From JADCRZ01 sp037718865 (lineage in GTDB: Bacteria > Bacteroidota > Bacteroidia > Chitinophagales > Chitinophagaceae), in the NCBI GenBank assembly GCA_037718865.1, contig JBBJMP010000014.1:78911-142910 (forward strand): a stretch of 64,000 nucleotides of DNA. The letters run 5' to 3'. Shown here piece by piece: positions 7,682 to 16,334 of this stretch. The position numbers and the translations under genes are program-made. The notes under the pieces are model-generated. The model was not told where the DNA came from. It worked only from the letters and a program-made list of their open reading frames with translations, and made no database searches. Numbering within the stretch: position 1 is the first letter of the stretch; every line of letters starts with the position of its first letter.

Positions 7682-9958
7682 ATGTCTATAGAACCGGAAA
7701 ATAATCCTCTTGCCAGGTATACATTAAATCGGCGAAATTTTATTTACCACAGCAGTATGATAACAGGAGGTATGATCCTGTCGCCGCTTCTGGGCCAGGC
7801 CACCCTTGTTGGTGATATTCAGGATGATAATAAACTTTCTTGGTATCAGAAACCATTGCGGATCATGCATACTGTGCTCCGTGAATCGGATGCGAAAGAG
7901 TATGATGCAGCCGCTGTAGTTCGCTATTTACAAAAAGATGGATGTAATGCCCTTTGCGTAAATGCAGGAGGCATCGTAGACTTTTTTCAAAATCCATTGC
8001 CCGCTGCTAATATCAACCGTTTCATGGGGGAAAGGGACATTCTGAAAGAGATTACAACGGCTTGCAAAAACGCTGGAATCAAGATTATTGCAAGAATAGA
8101 CTTTCGTGGCGTCGAGGAGCACATATACAAAAAATTCCCGGAGTGGTTCAAAAAGGATGTAAACCAGAACCCGGTTAAGACCACCTATACAAGGCCGGTA
8201 TTGTACGAGTCCTGCTATTCGGGACAATACCGCAATCAATACGCGAATGATTTTGTACGCTATATAATGAAAAATTATGCGGTTGATGGCATTTGGCACA
8301 ACGCGCCCGGCTTTAATGGAATTTGTTATTGCCCAAGCTGCCAGGCGTCGTATAAAGCTGCTGCCGGTAAGGATATCCCGGTTCTGCCATCCGCCTCCGA
8401 ACCAGCACTTGACGAGTATATGGCCTGGAAAGCCCAGGCAGCGGACCAGTACATGGACCGCATTAAAAAAACCGTAAAATCATTCGGTGGGGATAAGGTG
8501 TATACAGCTGAGGTATTCAGTATTTATGGTGTTGGCCAACGAATAGACTCCGGGGTGGACCTGGATAGCGCCCGCAAACATTTTGATATTTTGGTAAGTG
8601 TAGCCTTCCTGACTGAAAATGGGCAAGGCGACACCTTCCCTTATGAGGATTTGAATTACGGCAGTACTATTATTAAATTCTTGAAATCCATGGTGCCCGA
8701 CAGGGAAGCGGTAGTTATGTATGGAGGCAATGGTACTACCCACCGATTGGTAATAGATCCGCCGCAAGATTTAAAAATCTGGTTATGGGAAATTTTATCT
8801 GCAGGAGGCAGGTTCTGGAACTGTTATTTTTCCAATGTTCCAACCCTGACGCATGACAACCGTAATGCGTATAACGAATCGGAAGCCTATCAATTCGTTA
8901 AAGCCAATGAGAAGATCCTGGAGCAGCATGTTCCGGTAGCGAACGTCGGCATATATTATTCCAGGCAGACAAGATTATCTTATCGCGTAAAAACGGAAGA
9001 GGGTGATCGTTTCGGTTCGGGGATAAGAGGAGTGGAATCTGTGCTGATGGAAAACCATATCCCGCATGATTTTATTCTGGATGACCAGGTTAGTGAGGAA
9101 AGGTTAGAAAAATATAACCTGGTCATTTTACCTGATGTGAGATGCATGTCGGAAAAAGAAATGGAGGTGCTGAAGACCTATGTTCGGGAGGGAGGAAGCC
9201 TGCTTGCTACTTATGCCACCAGCCTTTACGATGATAACGGAAAAGAGCGGAAGGATTACGGTCTGAGTGAATTGTTCGGGGTACATTATACTGGCAAAAA
9301 AGAAAACACCCGCAAAGATAGTTATCAATTTATTTTGAATAAAAAGCATCCGATGGTGATGGCAGACAGTCCCCACACCGAACTGATGTTCAATGCGGGT
9401 TTTACCTTATTAAGTAAACCAACAAAGGAAGCGGAAGTAATCTGTACATGGGTGCCGGCCATCATTAATCAACCACCCGACAAAGCCTGGGTAGAAAATT
9501 TCTCCACCGAATTTCCTACTATCGTTCAGAATAATTTCGGGAAGGGCAAGGTAATATACTTTGCCAATCAGCCGGATGTAATGAGTTACGAACCCGGACA
9601 TCCCGATCCCAGAAATCTTTTGTTGCGTGGTATCAGGCATTTGGCAGGAAGCACCATACCTTTAGAAAGTACGGCTCCTTCCAGTGTGCATATTGGACTC
9701 ACCAGATCTTTGCTTAAGCCGGGGCAATATATTCTTTCCTTTGTAAATACTACTTCCGGGCCGGTTCGTCCTATCCGTGAGCTGGTACCTGTTCATGGTA
9801 TCACCGTGAAGTTACGGCTCGATGGAAAGTCCGTAGCCAATTATAAGGTATTGCGTTCGCAGGGTGATTGCCGTATAAAGTCGAATGGCCGGAACCTGGA
9901 TTTACGGATCAGTAAGTTGTCAGATTTTTGCGCCATATATATAGAAATGGTTACCTGA
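7682..9958 (+). CDS. Tat-exported putative glycosyl hydrolase (GHL6 plus beta-galactosidase trimerisation-like domain)
   Basis: A 758-residue protein. The N-terminus has a twin-arginine signal (LNRRNFIYHSSMITGGMIL), so it should be exported folded. Residues about 50-400 look like a TIM-barrel hydrolase of the GHL6 type: IARIDFRG, VDGIWHNAPGFNGICYCPSC and the Cys-x2-Cys pair are typical. Residues about 410-640 resemble the middle domain of GH42-like beta-galactosidases (DFILDDQVSEERLEKYNLVILPDV, YVREGGSLLATYATS). A beta-sandwich tail follows. GHL6 members are mostly uncharacterised, so activity on a glycoside is inferred. It closes the SusCD-dehydrogenase-MFS operon. Confidence 0.82.
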   Translation: MSIEPENNPLARYTLNRRNFIYHSSMITGGMILSPLLGQATLVGDIQDDNKLSWYQKPLRIMHTVLRESDAKEYDAAAVVRYLQKDGCNALCVNAGGIVDFFQNPLPAANINRFMGERDILKEITTACKNAGIKIIARIDFRGVEEHIYKKFPEWFKKDVNQNPVKTTYTRPVLYESCYSGQYRNQYANDFVRYIMKNYAVDGIWHNAPGFNGICYCPSCQASYKAAAGKDIPVLPSASEPALDEYMAWKAQAADQYMDRIKKTVKSFGGDKVYTAEVFSIYGVGQRIDSGVDLDSARKHFDILVSVAFLTENGQGDTFPYEDLNYGSTIIKFLKSMVPDREAVVMYGGNGTTHRLVIDPPQDLKIWLWEILSAGGRFWNCYFSNVPTLTHDNRNAYNESEAYQFVKANEKILEQHVPVANVGIYYSRQTRLSYRVKTEEGDRFGSGIRGVESVLMENHIPHDFILDDQVSEERLEKYNLVILPDVRCMSEKEMEVLKTYVREGGSLLATYATSLYDDNGKERKDYGLSELFGVHYTGKKENTRKDSYQFILNKKHPMVMADSPHTELMFNAGFTLLSKPTKEAEVICTWVPAIINQPPDKAWVENFSTEFPTIVQNNFGKGKVIYFANQPDVMSYEPGHPDPRNLLLRGIRHLAGSTIPLESTAPSSVHIGLTRSLLKPGQYILSFVNTTSGPVRPIRELVPVHGITVKLRLDGKSVANYKVLRSQGDCRIKSNGRNLDLRISKLSDFCAIYIEMVT

Positions 9959-9987
9959 GCATTGACAATTTTTTGACGATACAAGAA

Positions 9988-12900
9988 TTAAAATGCATAA
10001 CGGGCTCCGAGCTGAATTTGGTAAGGCGTTCCATTAGCCTGCAATACACCAACATTTTCGTTCACACGGTAACTGTACTCTTTAGTGGTCTGGTTGAAGC
10101 CGGTTACAAATAATAAAGTCTGCGTACTAAATGTATTAAAGTTGAAGTTTCGTCCCCACTCTTTATTTAAAAGATTGGCAAAGTTGAACACATCTACGCT
10201 TAGCGTAAACTTCTGCTTTTTTATAATGCTGAAATCTTTTGTCAAACGGAGATCAAAGATTCCGGAAAAGGGATTCTCTCCGCCATTACGGTCTGCGATC
10301 TTGCCGAGGTTATCTCTTATATATTCTCTAGACCTGTTATCCGGGTTATTCAGAACCTTCTCCATAGAAGTACGAATACCGGCAGGTGTTTTGGCGTCAT
10401 TAGGATCAAATATAAAGGCCAGGTCATTATCGTTTCCGGGGCCACCCACGAAATCACCATTGATATCGGCATCTACAGTAAGTGTATAACGGGTACCGCC
10501 AATACCTGTAAATCTTCCGCTTAAGTTAAAGCCTTTCCAGGAAGGAGTGGACCCATAAAAAACAAGCTTGTGTCTGAACTGGTTATCAGAAAAATTCATT
10601 TCAGACAAATCACGGGGATCTGACTTGATGGGACGGAAAGTAGAAGTGTTGGCAACGTTGCCGTTATAAGAAGTATTATCTTTTGTAATATTATACGTGT
10701 AGCTGAAATTCACATACCCATCGCGGAAGTAACGGTATTCTCCATCCACAATAGCAATGGTAGAGTTCAACTTTGCGCCATTTGTAAACGCTAACGTCCT
10801 ACCCACTGCCTGGGTCTTTCTTCCCAATACGTTATTTGTAATTCCGAAAGCGGATATAGTATTTGCAGGAACAAACACACCCCTGTTACCTTCATTAGCC
10901 AGAGTGAAATAGGGCTTATCCACCAGGTTCCTGTCAAGATATACATAGTTATCATACGTATAAGAGTAAAGCAGATTTACGCCTAAACGTAGTGTGTTTT
11001 CAAGCAGAATTTTATTATAAGATATATTGGCTTTGAAAATAGACGGTACCTGCAGATCAAGATCGTTTACATTGATAGTAGACACCGATTTTACGCCTGG
11101 TACTAGGCCTGGAGCCGCTGAAGGATCTCTTCTGTACAAGGGAAAATCAGGAACAGGAACAAGATTGTCGCTGGTGCTCCTGGTAATATCGATTGCAGCC
11201 ACCTTAGTTCCACTGTTTTGAATATTATTTACTTGTGCGTAGGTAATGGGATTTGCTGAAAACATGCCGGCTCCCACTTTTACAATGTCTGTGCGTTTGC
11301 CTTCGATATCCCAGGTCAATTGCATCCTGGGTTGTACATTATTCCAGTCGGTAGGATTGTTATCAGTACGCAATCCCAATTCTTTTTCAACAACCGGGTT
11401 ATAATCTCCTGCGGTCAGGTAGCTGGTCACATCCCAACGAAGGCCAAAAGTAGCATCGACGTCTTTCCAGGGCAGAAACTGCACTTGGCCAAAAAGTGAA
11501 CCGTTTAAAACATACTGCTGTACGGATGGCACACCGTTGATGGGTACTTCTCTTGCATAACGGGAAGGGTTCAGGTTATCAAAGTCTGCAAGGCTGTTGA
11601 AAATAAAACGCCCATTTTGCTCATTGGAAATATAGGTATCCAGATACGTTAGTGTGTTGTCGGTACCAAACGTAAAATTGTACTTGCCTTTTGTAATGAA
11701 GGAGGTATTGATCAACTGATACTGATCTTCAAGGTTGTCTTCTGGATTGAAACGCTGACCTCCAAGTTGCACGGTAGTATTACCTTGTGTACCGTTAGGA
11801 AGAACAGAACGTACAGTAACAATAGCCCTGGGTATGTTGGAAGAAGGTAGTTCTGAGTTAGGAGCATAATTACGGGTTGCTCTTTGATACTGAAATTTCA
11901 GCTCATTGAGGAAATTCGAATTAACCTGTGTGCGCAGAGAAAGTAAGGAGCTGTTTTCTTTCGATTTAAAATCGCCCCATACTTCATACAGGTTAATACT
12001 GCTGTTGTCATTGACGCTTACCGGGTTGTTCCAGTCACTATAGTTATTTCTAAAGGTCAACCTGTTTTTCTCATTAATCTGCCAGTCAAGGCGAAGCAAA
12101 AAAGTATTGGCCTTTGTTTTTCTGCCGAACTCACCTACCTGTTTATTATTGCTTAATCCATATTTTGTTCTGGCAATATTTAACATCGTATCAAGAGCCC
12201 CTTTGCTGATTCGTTGGGCAATAGCATCATCATCCGATTGAATATCGGCAATAAAAAAGGGAGCCGAAGCATCTTCCCGGTCAAAAGCGGTAAAAAAATG
12301 AAGCTTGTTTTTGACAATAGGACCGCCCAGGCTAAACCCGTATTGATTATTGGTGAATTGCTGAACCCTTTTGTTTCCCCTGATATCATTAGGGCTGGCT
12401 AAGGCATCAGAACGATAGTAATCGAATACACTCCCGGTAAATGTATTGGTGCCCGACTTGGTAACGGCACTGATTGCACCGCCGCCCTGGCGTCCCTGTG
12501 TTACACTATATACGTTAGTAATTATTTCAAATTCGCGGATGGCTTCAAGGGATAGAGAAAAAGGGCCCCTTCCTATTTCTCCGCTTGTCAGATTATTTCG
12601 TGCGCTTACGCCATCAATAAGATAGTTGGTAGAGGAAAATCGCTGACCACTTAAGTTGGCGCCATTTGAAGTAGGAGCTAAGGAAGCAAGATCATTGAAA
12701 TTCCTGTTCTGCGCCGGTATTTGCTGAATGGTTCTTGAAGATATGGCAGTACTTGCACCAAGCCGGTCAATTCTACTGCTCACTGAACTGGAAGTTACTA
12801 TTACTTCTGCAAGCGTTGCATTGTTTTCGGCCAGCACGAAATCATTTACAAGCTGATCGCCGAGATTAATGGTCAAGTTATTTTTGACCTGAGTGGCATA

Positions 12901-13167
12901 TCCTACAAAGCTGACTTGTATAGAATAAGGGGAGCCTAATGGTAACTGTTTAAATAAGTAAGCACCTTTTGCATTTGTCTGCGTCGTGGATCTAAAACCA
13001 GTCGAGTTGTTGATGATGGTTACCGTTGCAGCTGGCAAAGGCTTTTGCTGAACAGCTGAGATAGTTCCCCAGGCAGAGGCATCGGTTGATTGACCAAAGG
13101 CAAACTGTGTCAACATGACTGGTCCCAATAAAAACAGGCACTTTAAACAGGGTAATATTTTCTTCAT
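9988..13167 (-). CDS. Large TonB-dependent receptor with carboxypeptidase-like regulatory domain
   Basis: A protein of 1059 residues transcribed opposite to its neighbours. A signal peptide (MKKILPCLKCLFLLGPVMLTQ) is followed by a carboxypeptidase-regulatory/Cna-B-like domain (about 30-115) and a plug with IDRLGASTAISSRTIQQIPAQ and YLIDGVSARNN. A very long barrel ends in GARYAF. The layout is that of Oar-like receptors, not SusC: no SusD gene is adjacent and no DNKPLD-type TonB box is obvious. It probably imports or displays a large ligand such as a peptide or siderophore. The reading frame is intact. Its stop lies 30 bases from the stop of the convergent GHL6 gene. Confidence 0.9.
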   Translation of the reverse strand: MKKILPCLKCLFLLGPVMLTQFAFGQSTDASAWGTISAVQQKPLPAATVTIINNSTGFRSTTQTNAKGAYLFKQLPLGSPYSIQVSFVGYATQVKNNLTINLGDQLVNDFVLAENNATLAEVIVTSSSVSSRIDRLGASTAISSRTIQQIPAQNRNFNDLASLAPTSNGANLSGQRFSSTNYLIDGVSARNNLTSGEIGRGPFSLSLEAIREFEIITNVYSVTQGRQGGGAISAVTKSGTNTFTGSVFDYYRSDALASPNDIRGNKRVQQFTNNQYGFSLGGPIVKNKLHFFTAFDREDASAPFFIADIQSDDDAIAQRISKGALDTMLNIARTKYGLSNNKQVGEFGRKTKANTFLLRLDWQINEKNRLTFRNNYSDWNNPVSVNDNSSINLYEVWGDFKSKENSSLLSLRTQVNSNFLNELKFQYQRATRNYAPNSELPSSNIPRAIVTVRSVLPNGTQGNTTVQLGGQRFNPEDNLEDQYQLINTSFITKGKYNFTFGTDNTLTYLDTYISNEQNGRFIFNSLADFDNLNPSRYAREVPINGVPSVQQYVLNGSLFGQVQFLPWKDVDATFGLRWDVTSYLTAGDYNPVVEKELGLRTDNNPTDWNNVQPRMQLTWDIEGKRTDIVKVGAGMFSANPITYAQVNNIQNSGTKVAAIDITRSTSDNLVPVPDFPLYRRDPSAAPGLVPGVKSVSTINVNDLDLQVPSIFKANISYNKILLENTLRLGVNLLYSYTYDNYVYLDRNLVDKPYFTLANEGNRGVFVPANTISAFGITNNVLGRKTQAVGRTLAFTNGAKLNSTIAIVDGEYRYFRDGYVNFSYTYNITKDNTSYNGNVANTSTFRPIKSDPRDLSEMNFSDNQFRHKLVFYGSTPSWKGFNLSGRFTGIGGTRYTLTVDADINGDFVGGPGNDNDLAFIFDPNDAKTPAGIRTSMEKVLNNPDNRSREYIRDNLGKIADRNGGENPFSGIFDLRLTKDFSIIKKQKFTLSVDVFNFANLLNKEWGRNFNFNTFSTQTLLFVTGFNQTTKEYSYRVNENVGVLQANGTPYQIQLGARYAF

Positions 13168-13591
13168 CGAGGAATAGTTTGAGCCGGCAAATGTGCTGGT
13201 GTACTATGACTAAATTCTTACGTAAACGTTATTAAATGATGAACAAAGAATAACTCAGATATGGATCACCCCAAACAGATGATAAAAGATAGCCAGGAAT
13301 TGGATAAAAAATTGAAAGAGCAAAAAGGAAAAAAACATTAATGCAGTTTTAGTAATTCCTCAGTGCTCTTTGTGTGCATTCCCTTGCGGTTCTTTGTGGT
13401 TTATTAAGAATTAATGATTAGATAAAGAAGCTCTTGTTACAATATACTGTTGCCTTACTACATTCGCATTTTAAGTGAGAAGAGCACAGTAGACTCTCCT
13501 TAATAATAACCGAATCTTCAAATCGTACCCTTTATTACTTGTCGAATACTTCAAAGGGTGTTTAATATGCATTTGTCTTAAATCATTATCA
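13168..13591. other. Intergenic region between divergent receptor genes, with a degenerate repeat
   Basis: This 424-base AT-rich gap must hold the divergent promoters of the minus-strand receptor and the broken SusC. I cannot place a convincing promoter. At about 13356-13402 lies CAGTGCTCTTTGTGTG followed by CCTTGCGGTTCTTTGTGGTT, two related units of the type NN-CTTTGTG/G-GTT that recall the short intergenic repeats of many bacterial genomes. A 26-codon Lys-rich reading frame at 13261-13341 has no supporting feature. Confidence 0.4.
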
Positions 13592-14275
13592 ATGAAAAAA
13601 ATTTACTTTAGTATTAAAACAGGTTTTGCTTTACTGGTACTACTGCTGGTGATTAACTGCATAGTATATGCACAGCAAAATTCCAATGCGGTAAAAGGTA
13701 TTGTAAAGAATCAGAAAGGCGAAACCCTGCAAGGTGTCACCGTAACTATTCAGAACAAAGACAGCAGTGTAGTTCCCACTGCTGTTACTAATGCCTCTGG
13801 TGTTTTTACCGTAAACAATTTACAGCCTGGAAATTCGTACGTTTTCAAATTATCACATGTGGGTTATGAGAACCATGTGTTGCCTAACTATACATACAAC
13901 GGGGGCGACGAAATTAACCTATCGTTACAGCTTTCAGCTACCAGCGAAGCGCTCAATGAAGTGGTTGTAGTAGGTTATGGTACACAGAAAAAAATAAATC
14001 TGACAGGCGCAGTAGATCAGGTATCCGGAGATGTATTAGACAACAGGGCCGTACCTAACTTTTCCCAGGGATTACAGGGAATCATACCCAACTTAAACAT
14101 AAGGCTTGGTGATGGCAAACCCACTCAGGCGCCTTCTTACAATGTAAGAGGTACTACCTCTATCGGGCAGGGTGGTAGCGCTTTGGTGTTGATAGATGGT
14201 GTAGAAGGAGATCCCAGCATGCTTAATCCTGCGGATATAGCTACCATATCAGTATTGAAAGATGCTGCATCTACG
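13592..14275 (+). pseudogene. SusC N-terminal fragment, truncated by deletion
   Basis: The fragment holds the signal peptide, carboxypeptidase-like domain (VKGIVKNQKGETLQGVTV), the EALNEVVVVGYGTQKK TonB-box region and the first half of the plug, including NVRGTTSIGQGGSALVLIDG and ISVLKDAAST. Intact SusC proteins continue after this string with an IYGSRA-type motif; here the reading frame runs into GGTR-type sequence and stops at 14296. The roughly 800 residues of barrel are missing. The fragment is fused to a piece of SusD (next entry). It cannot make a transporter. Confidence 0.9.
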
Positions 14276-14335
14276 ACGGAGGAACCAGAAATATAAATTC
14301 AATTTCTATCATACGTTTTGGGGAAGTATTATTGA

Positions 14336-15934
14336 CTTAAGTTTCGCAGTTAAATTACGTTAGAATTTGTTTATGTTTTGGAGATATTAATTCCAATATT
14401 CCATTTAATTTACCGGAGTTGATAATCTTGTTGATGCATATATCAATATCTTCCACAAATACATCTAACGTTTCGATAATGATTTTCATAATAACTATTA
14501 ATAGTTCCCATAACCTTATATGCAGCCTTTGTTCCATCATTTCTTCACCGGTAGCTCTGAATAATTCTCCTCTGGTTTCATAGTCATCGAAGCGTTTTCT
14601 TAAGGTAAGCAGGATATATTGAATCATGGTAATGGTAGTGTCTGCTATCTGCGCTTCCAGGCTTTTAGATTGGCATCCTCCCAGATTCAGGTATTGCTTG
14701 CTTTCTTTAAAGAACACCTCGATAGTCCACCGTACCTGATATTGCTCCATTACTTTACTATAAGAAAGAGCAGTATCGGTTGATAAAATCAAATGCCATT
14801 TACCTTTTTGACCAAACCGGCTAAAAAATAATCTGACCGGGTATTCTTTGTACATGACATCCACTATCAAATAACTTGCTCTAAGCTTACTGCAACGTTT
14901 GATACCTGTATTGCGTTTGACCCTGGTTAACAATTCGGTGGCACTATAATACTTTCCTTTGTACAAGTATTTAGCTTTGCCCATTTTCATCATTCCGATC
15001 AGGTGCACGTTTTGTTTGCTATAACTCCTTACGCATTCGATCATCCGTTCTGAAGTAAACCAACTGTCCATCAGCACATAATCTACTTTTAACAATCGAA
15101 GCGCCCTTTTAATCATCTCTATCCCAACCTCGGTTTTACTCCTGTCTACCTCCCTGGCTCTTTTATTACTTTCACTGTCTTCAAGGCGACATCCTTTATA
15201 TTGCCGCTTTAATTGCTTTTTAGTCAATCCATAAGGCTTTTGTTCATTTTTGCCTTTTTCCCGGTGCAATGAAAAATCCAGCGGCAGATTACTTTTTCCA
15301 TCATAATAACACAACAGCAATAAACGAAGCCCTAACTGATAGCTATGGTTCACATGATCCCAAAGCTTGCCTGTAAATTCTATAGCCCTCCCTGATTTAT
15401 GCAACAAGGAATCATCTATGATCAAACAACGTTTGGCTTGTGTTTCAGCCTCCCCCTTCTTTTCAATAATGACCACGAATCGTTTTACAAAACTCATCAG
15501 CAACCTACGCCATGGAATGGTTTGCATGTTCTTAAATCTGTAATACACATCCTTGTCAGCACCGGACAAATCTTTGCTACGCGATTTAAATAGCGCATGT
15601 ATACTGGCATGTTTAAGAAAAGGCAAAATGATCAACACCGGAAATACATCAATAATATGATAGCCTCTTTTCTTCAATGGCTTTAATACACCATACACCC
15701 TTTTAAATTCAAAGAACGAAAGTAGATTAACGAGGTAATCCACCATTTTTGTTGAATTGGAAAAATATTTTTTTAACTCTTCTACCGATTGAATATCTTT
15801 GGATTGCAGCATGACCTTGTACAAGTTTAGTACCTTTAAGTTACTGAATTTCAGTAGCTTACACAAGAATTCATGCTGCTTTTTTTATTTATTTTTCTTT
15901 TCTTTCCATCTAAATTTTATCTGCGAAACTTGAG
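14336..15934. mobile_element. IS4-family insertion sequence with a 7-bp target duplication
   Basis: The element is about 1599 bases. The left end CTTAAGTTTCGCAG (14336-14349) and the reverse complement of the right end, CTCAAGTTTCGCAG (15921-15934), match at 13 of 14 positions and form the terminal inverted repeats. The direct repeat TTATTGA flanks both ends (14329-14335 and 15935-15941), a target duplication made on insertion. The only gene inside is the transposase, on the minus strand. The intact duplication shows a simple insertion with no later rearrangement across the element, so the insertion probably came after the susC-susD fusion. Confidence 0.92.
14355..15866 (-). CDS. IS4-family DDE transposase
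   Basis: A 503-residue transposase that would cut and join the ends of its element. The DDE triad can be read: Asp151 in CLIIDDSLLHKSG, Asp267 in VDYVLMDSWFTSE and Glu383. The last sits in the IS4 signature Y-(2)-R-(3)-E-(6)-K: Tyr376, Arg379, Glu383 and Lys390 (YQVRWTIEVFFKESK). The protein is full-length and shows no stop or frameshift, so the element may still be active. The true start may be the internal Met at residue 20 (MLQSKDIQSV), since the upstream codons overlap the right end of the IS. Confidence 0.93.
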   Translation of the reverse strand: MCKLLKFSNLKVLNLYKVMLQSKDIQSVEELKKYFSNSTKMVDYLVNLLSFFEFKRVYGVLKPLKKRGYHIIDVFPVLIILPFLKHASIHALFKSRSKDLSGADKDVYYRFKNMQTIPWRRLLMSFVKRFVVIIEKKGEAETQAKRCLIIDDSLLHKSGRAIEFTGKLWDHVNHSYQLGLRLLLLCYYDGKSNLPLDFSLHREKGKNEQKPYGLTKKQLKRQYKGCRLEDSESNKRAREVDRSKTEVGIEMIKRALRLLKVDYVLMDSWFTSERMIECVRSYSKQNVHLIGMMKMGKAKYLYKGKYYSATELLTRVKRNTGIKRCSKLRASYLIVDVMYKEYPVRLFFSRFGQKGKWHLILSTDTALSYSKVMEQYQVRWTIEVFFKESKQYLNLGGCQSKSLEAQIADTTITMIQYILLTLRKRFDDYETRGELFRATGEEMMEQRLHIRLWELLIVIMKIIIETLDVFVEDIDICINKIINSGKLNGILELISPKHKQILT

Positions 15935-15995
15935 TTATTGAATTACGCGGAGGCAAAAGTAGAACTGGGTGCATTAACGGATACAGACTGGAATA

Positions 15996-16334
15996 AAACG
16001 AAATATCCAGATTATATGCCCGCTACACGGAGCTCCTCCGGAGATGAAATTTTCTGTCCGTTATCATCTATAAACACGTAGCTCCTCCTCCGGAGCAAAA
16101 AAGAGAAAAGGCAAACCTGTCAAACCATTACAGATTTGATCCACGGCTAACGGAGCGAATCCAACATGGGGATGGGAGCTTTTCACTTATGCCATGATTG
16201 GCAATCAGTTCGTTTCTTTTGTGTTAACGCATTATTATAAAATTGTTGTTTTAAAATCATCTTATGTTTAAATTTTTGATTCCTGAATTTCTTACACAAT
16301 AATCCCGTCACTTTTGCGGCCAAATCAACTATTC
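15996..16334. repeat. Repeat-containing gap with CTCCGGAG hairpin units
   Basis: No gene is visible between the SusD fragment and the next SusC. Two copies of the palindrome CTCCGGAG, each inside a GAGCTCCTCCGGAG-like context, lie at about 16031-16043 and 16081-16096, joined by a spacer that contains CATCTATAAACACGTAG. Units of this design look like dispersed intergenic repeats. The segment from about 16200 to 16334 is AT-rich and includes CACTTTTGC at 16310-16318, a weak match to the Bacteroidota -7 element TAnnTTTG, and may carry the promoter of the downstream susC. Confidence 0.5.

Larger units (their letters stand above)
14272..15995 (+). pseudogene. SusD internal fragment, fused to SusC and split by an insertion sequence
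   Basis: When the IS and one copy of its target duplication are removed, the frame starting at 14272 reads NINSISIIRFGEVLLNYAEA followed by KVELGALTDTDWNKT. This is the conserved SusD block (RYAEVLLNYAEAK-ELG). It follows the SusC fragment directly but in another frame, with about five bases (TCTAC) that could belong to either gene at the junction. The SusD similarity ends near 15995, where a repeat-rich stretch begins. Only about 40 of some 500 codons survive. The rest of susC and both ends of susD have been lost. Confidence 0.85.

Noticed and set aside
13261..13341. 26-codon Lys-rich mini-ORF
   Set aside because: Very short, AT-rich composition explains the lysines, and no neighbour or conserved motif supports it.
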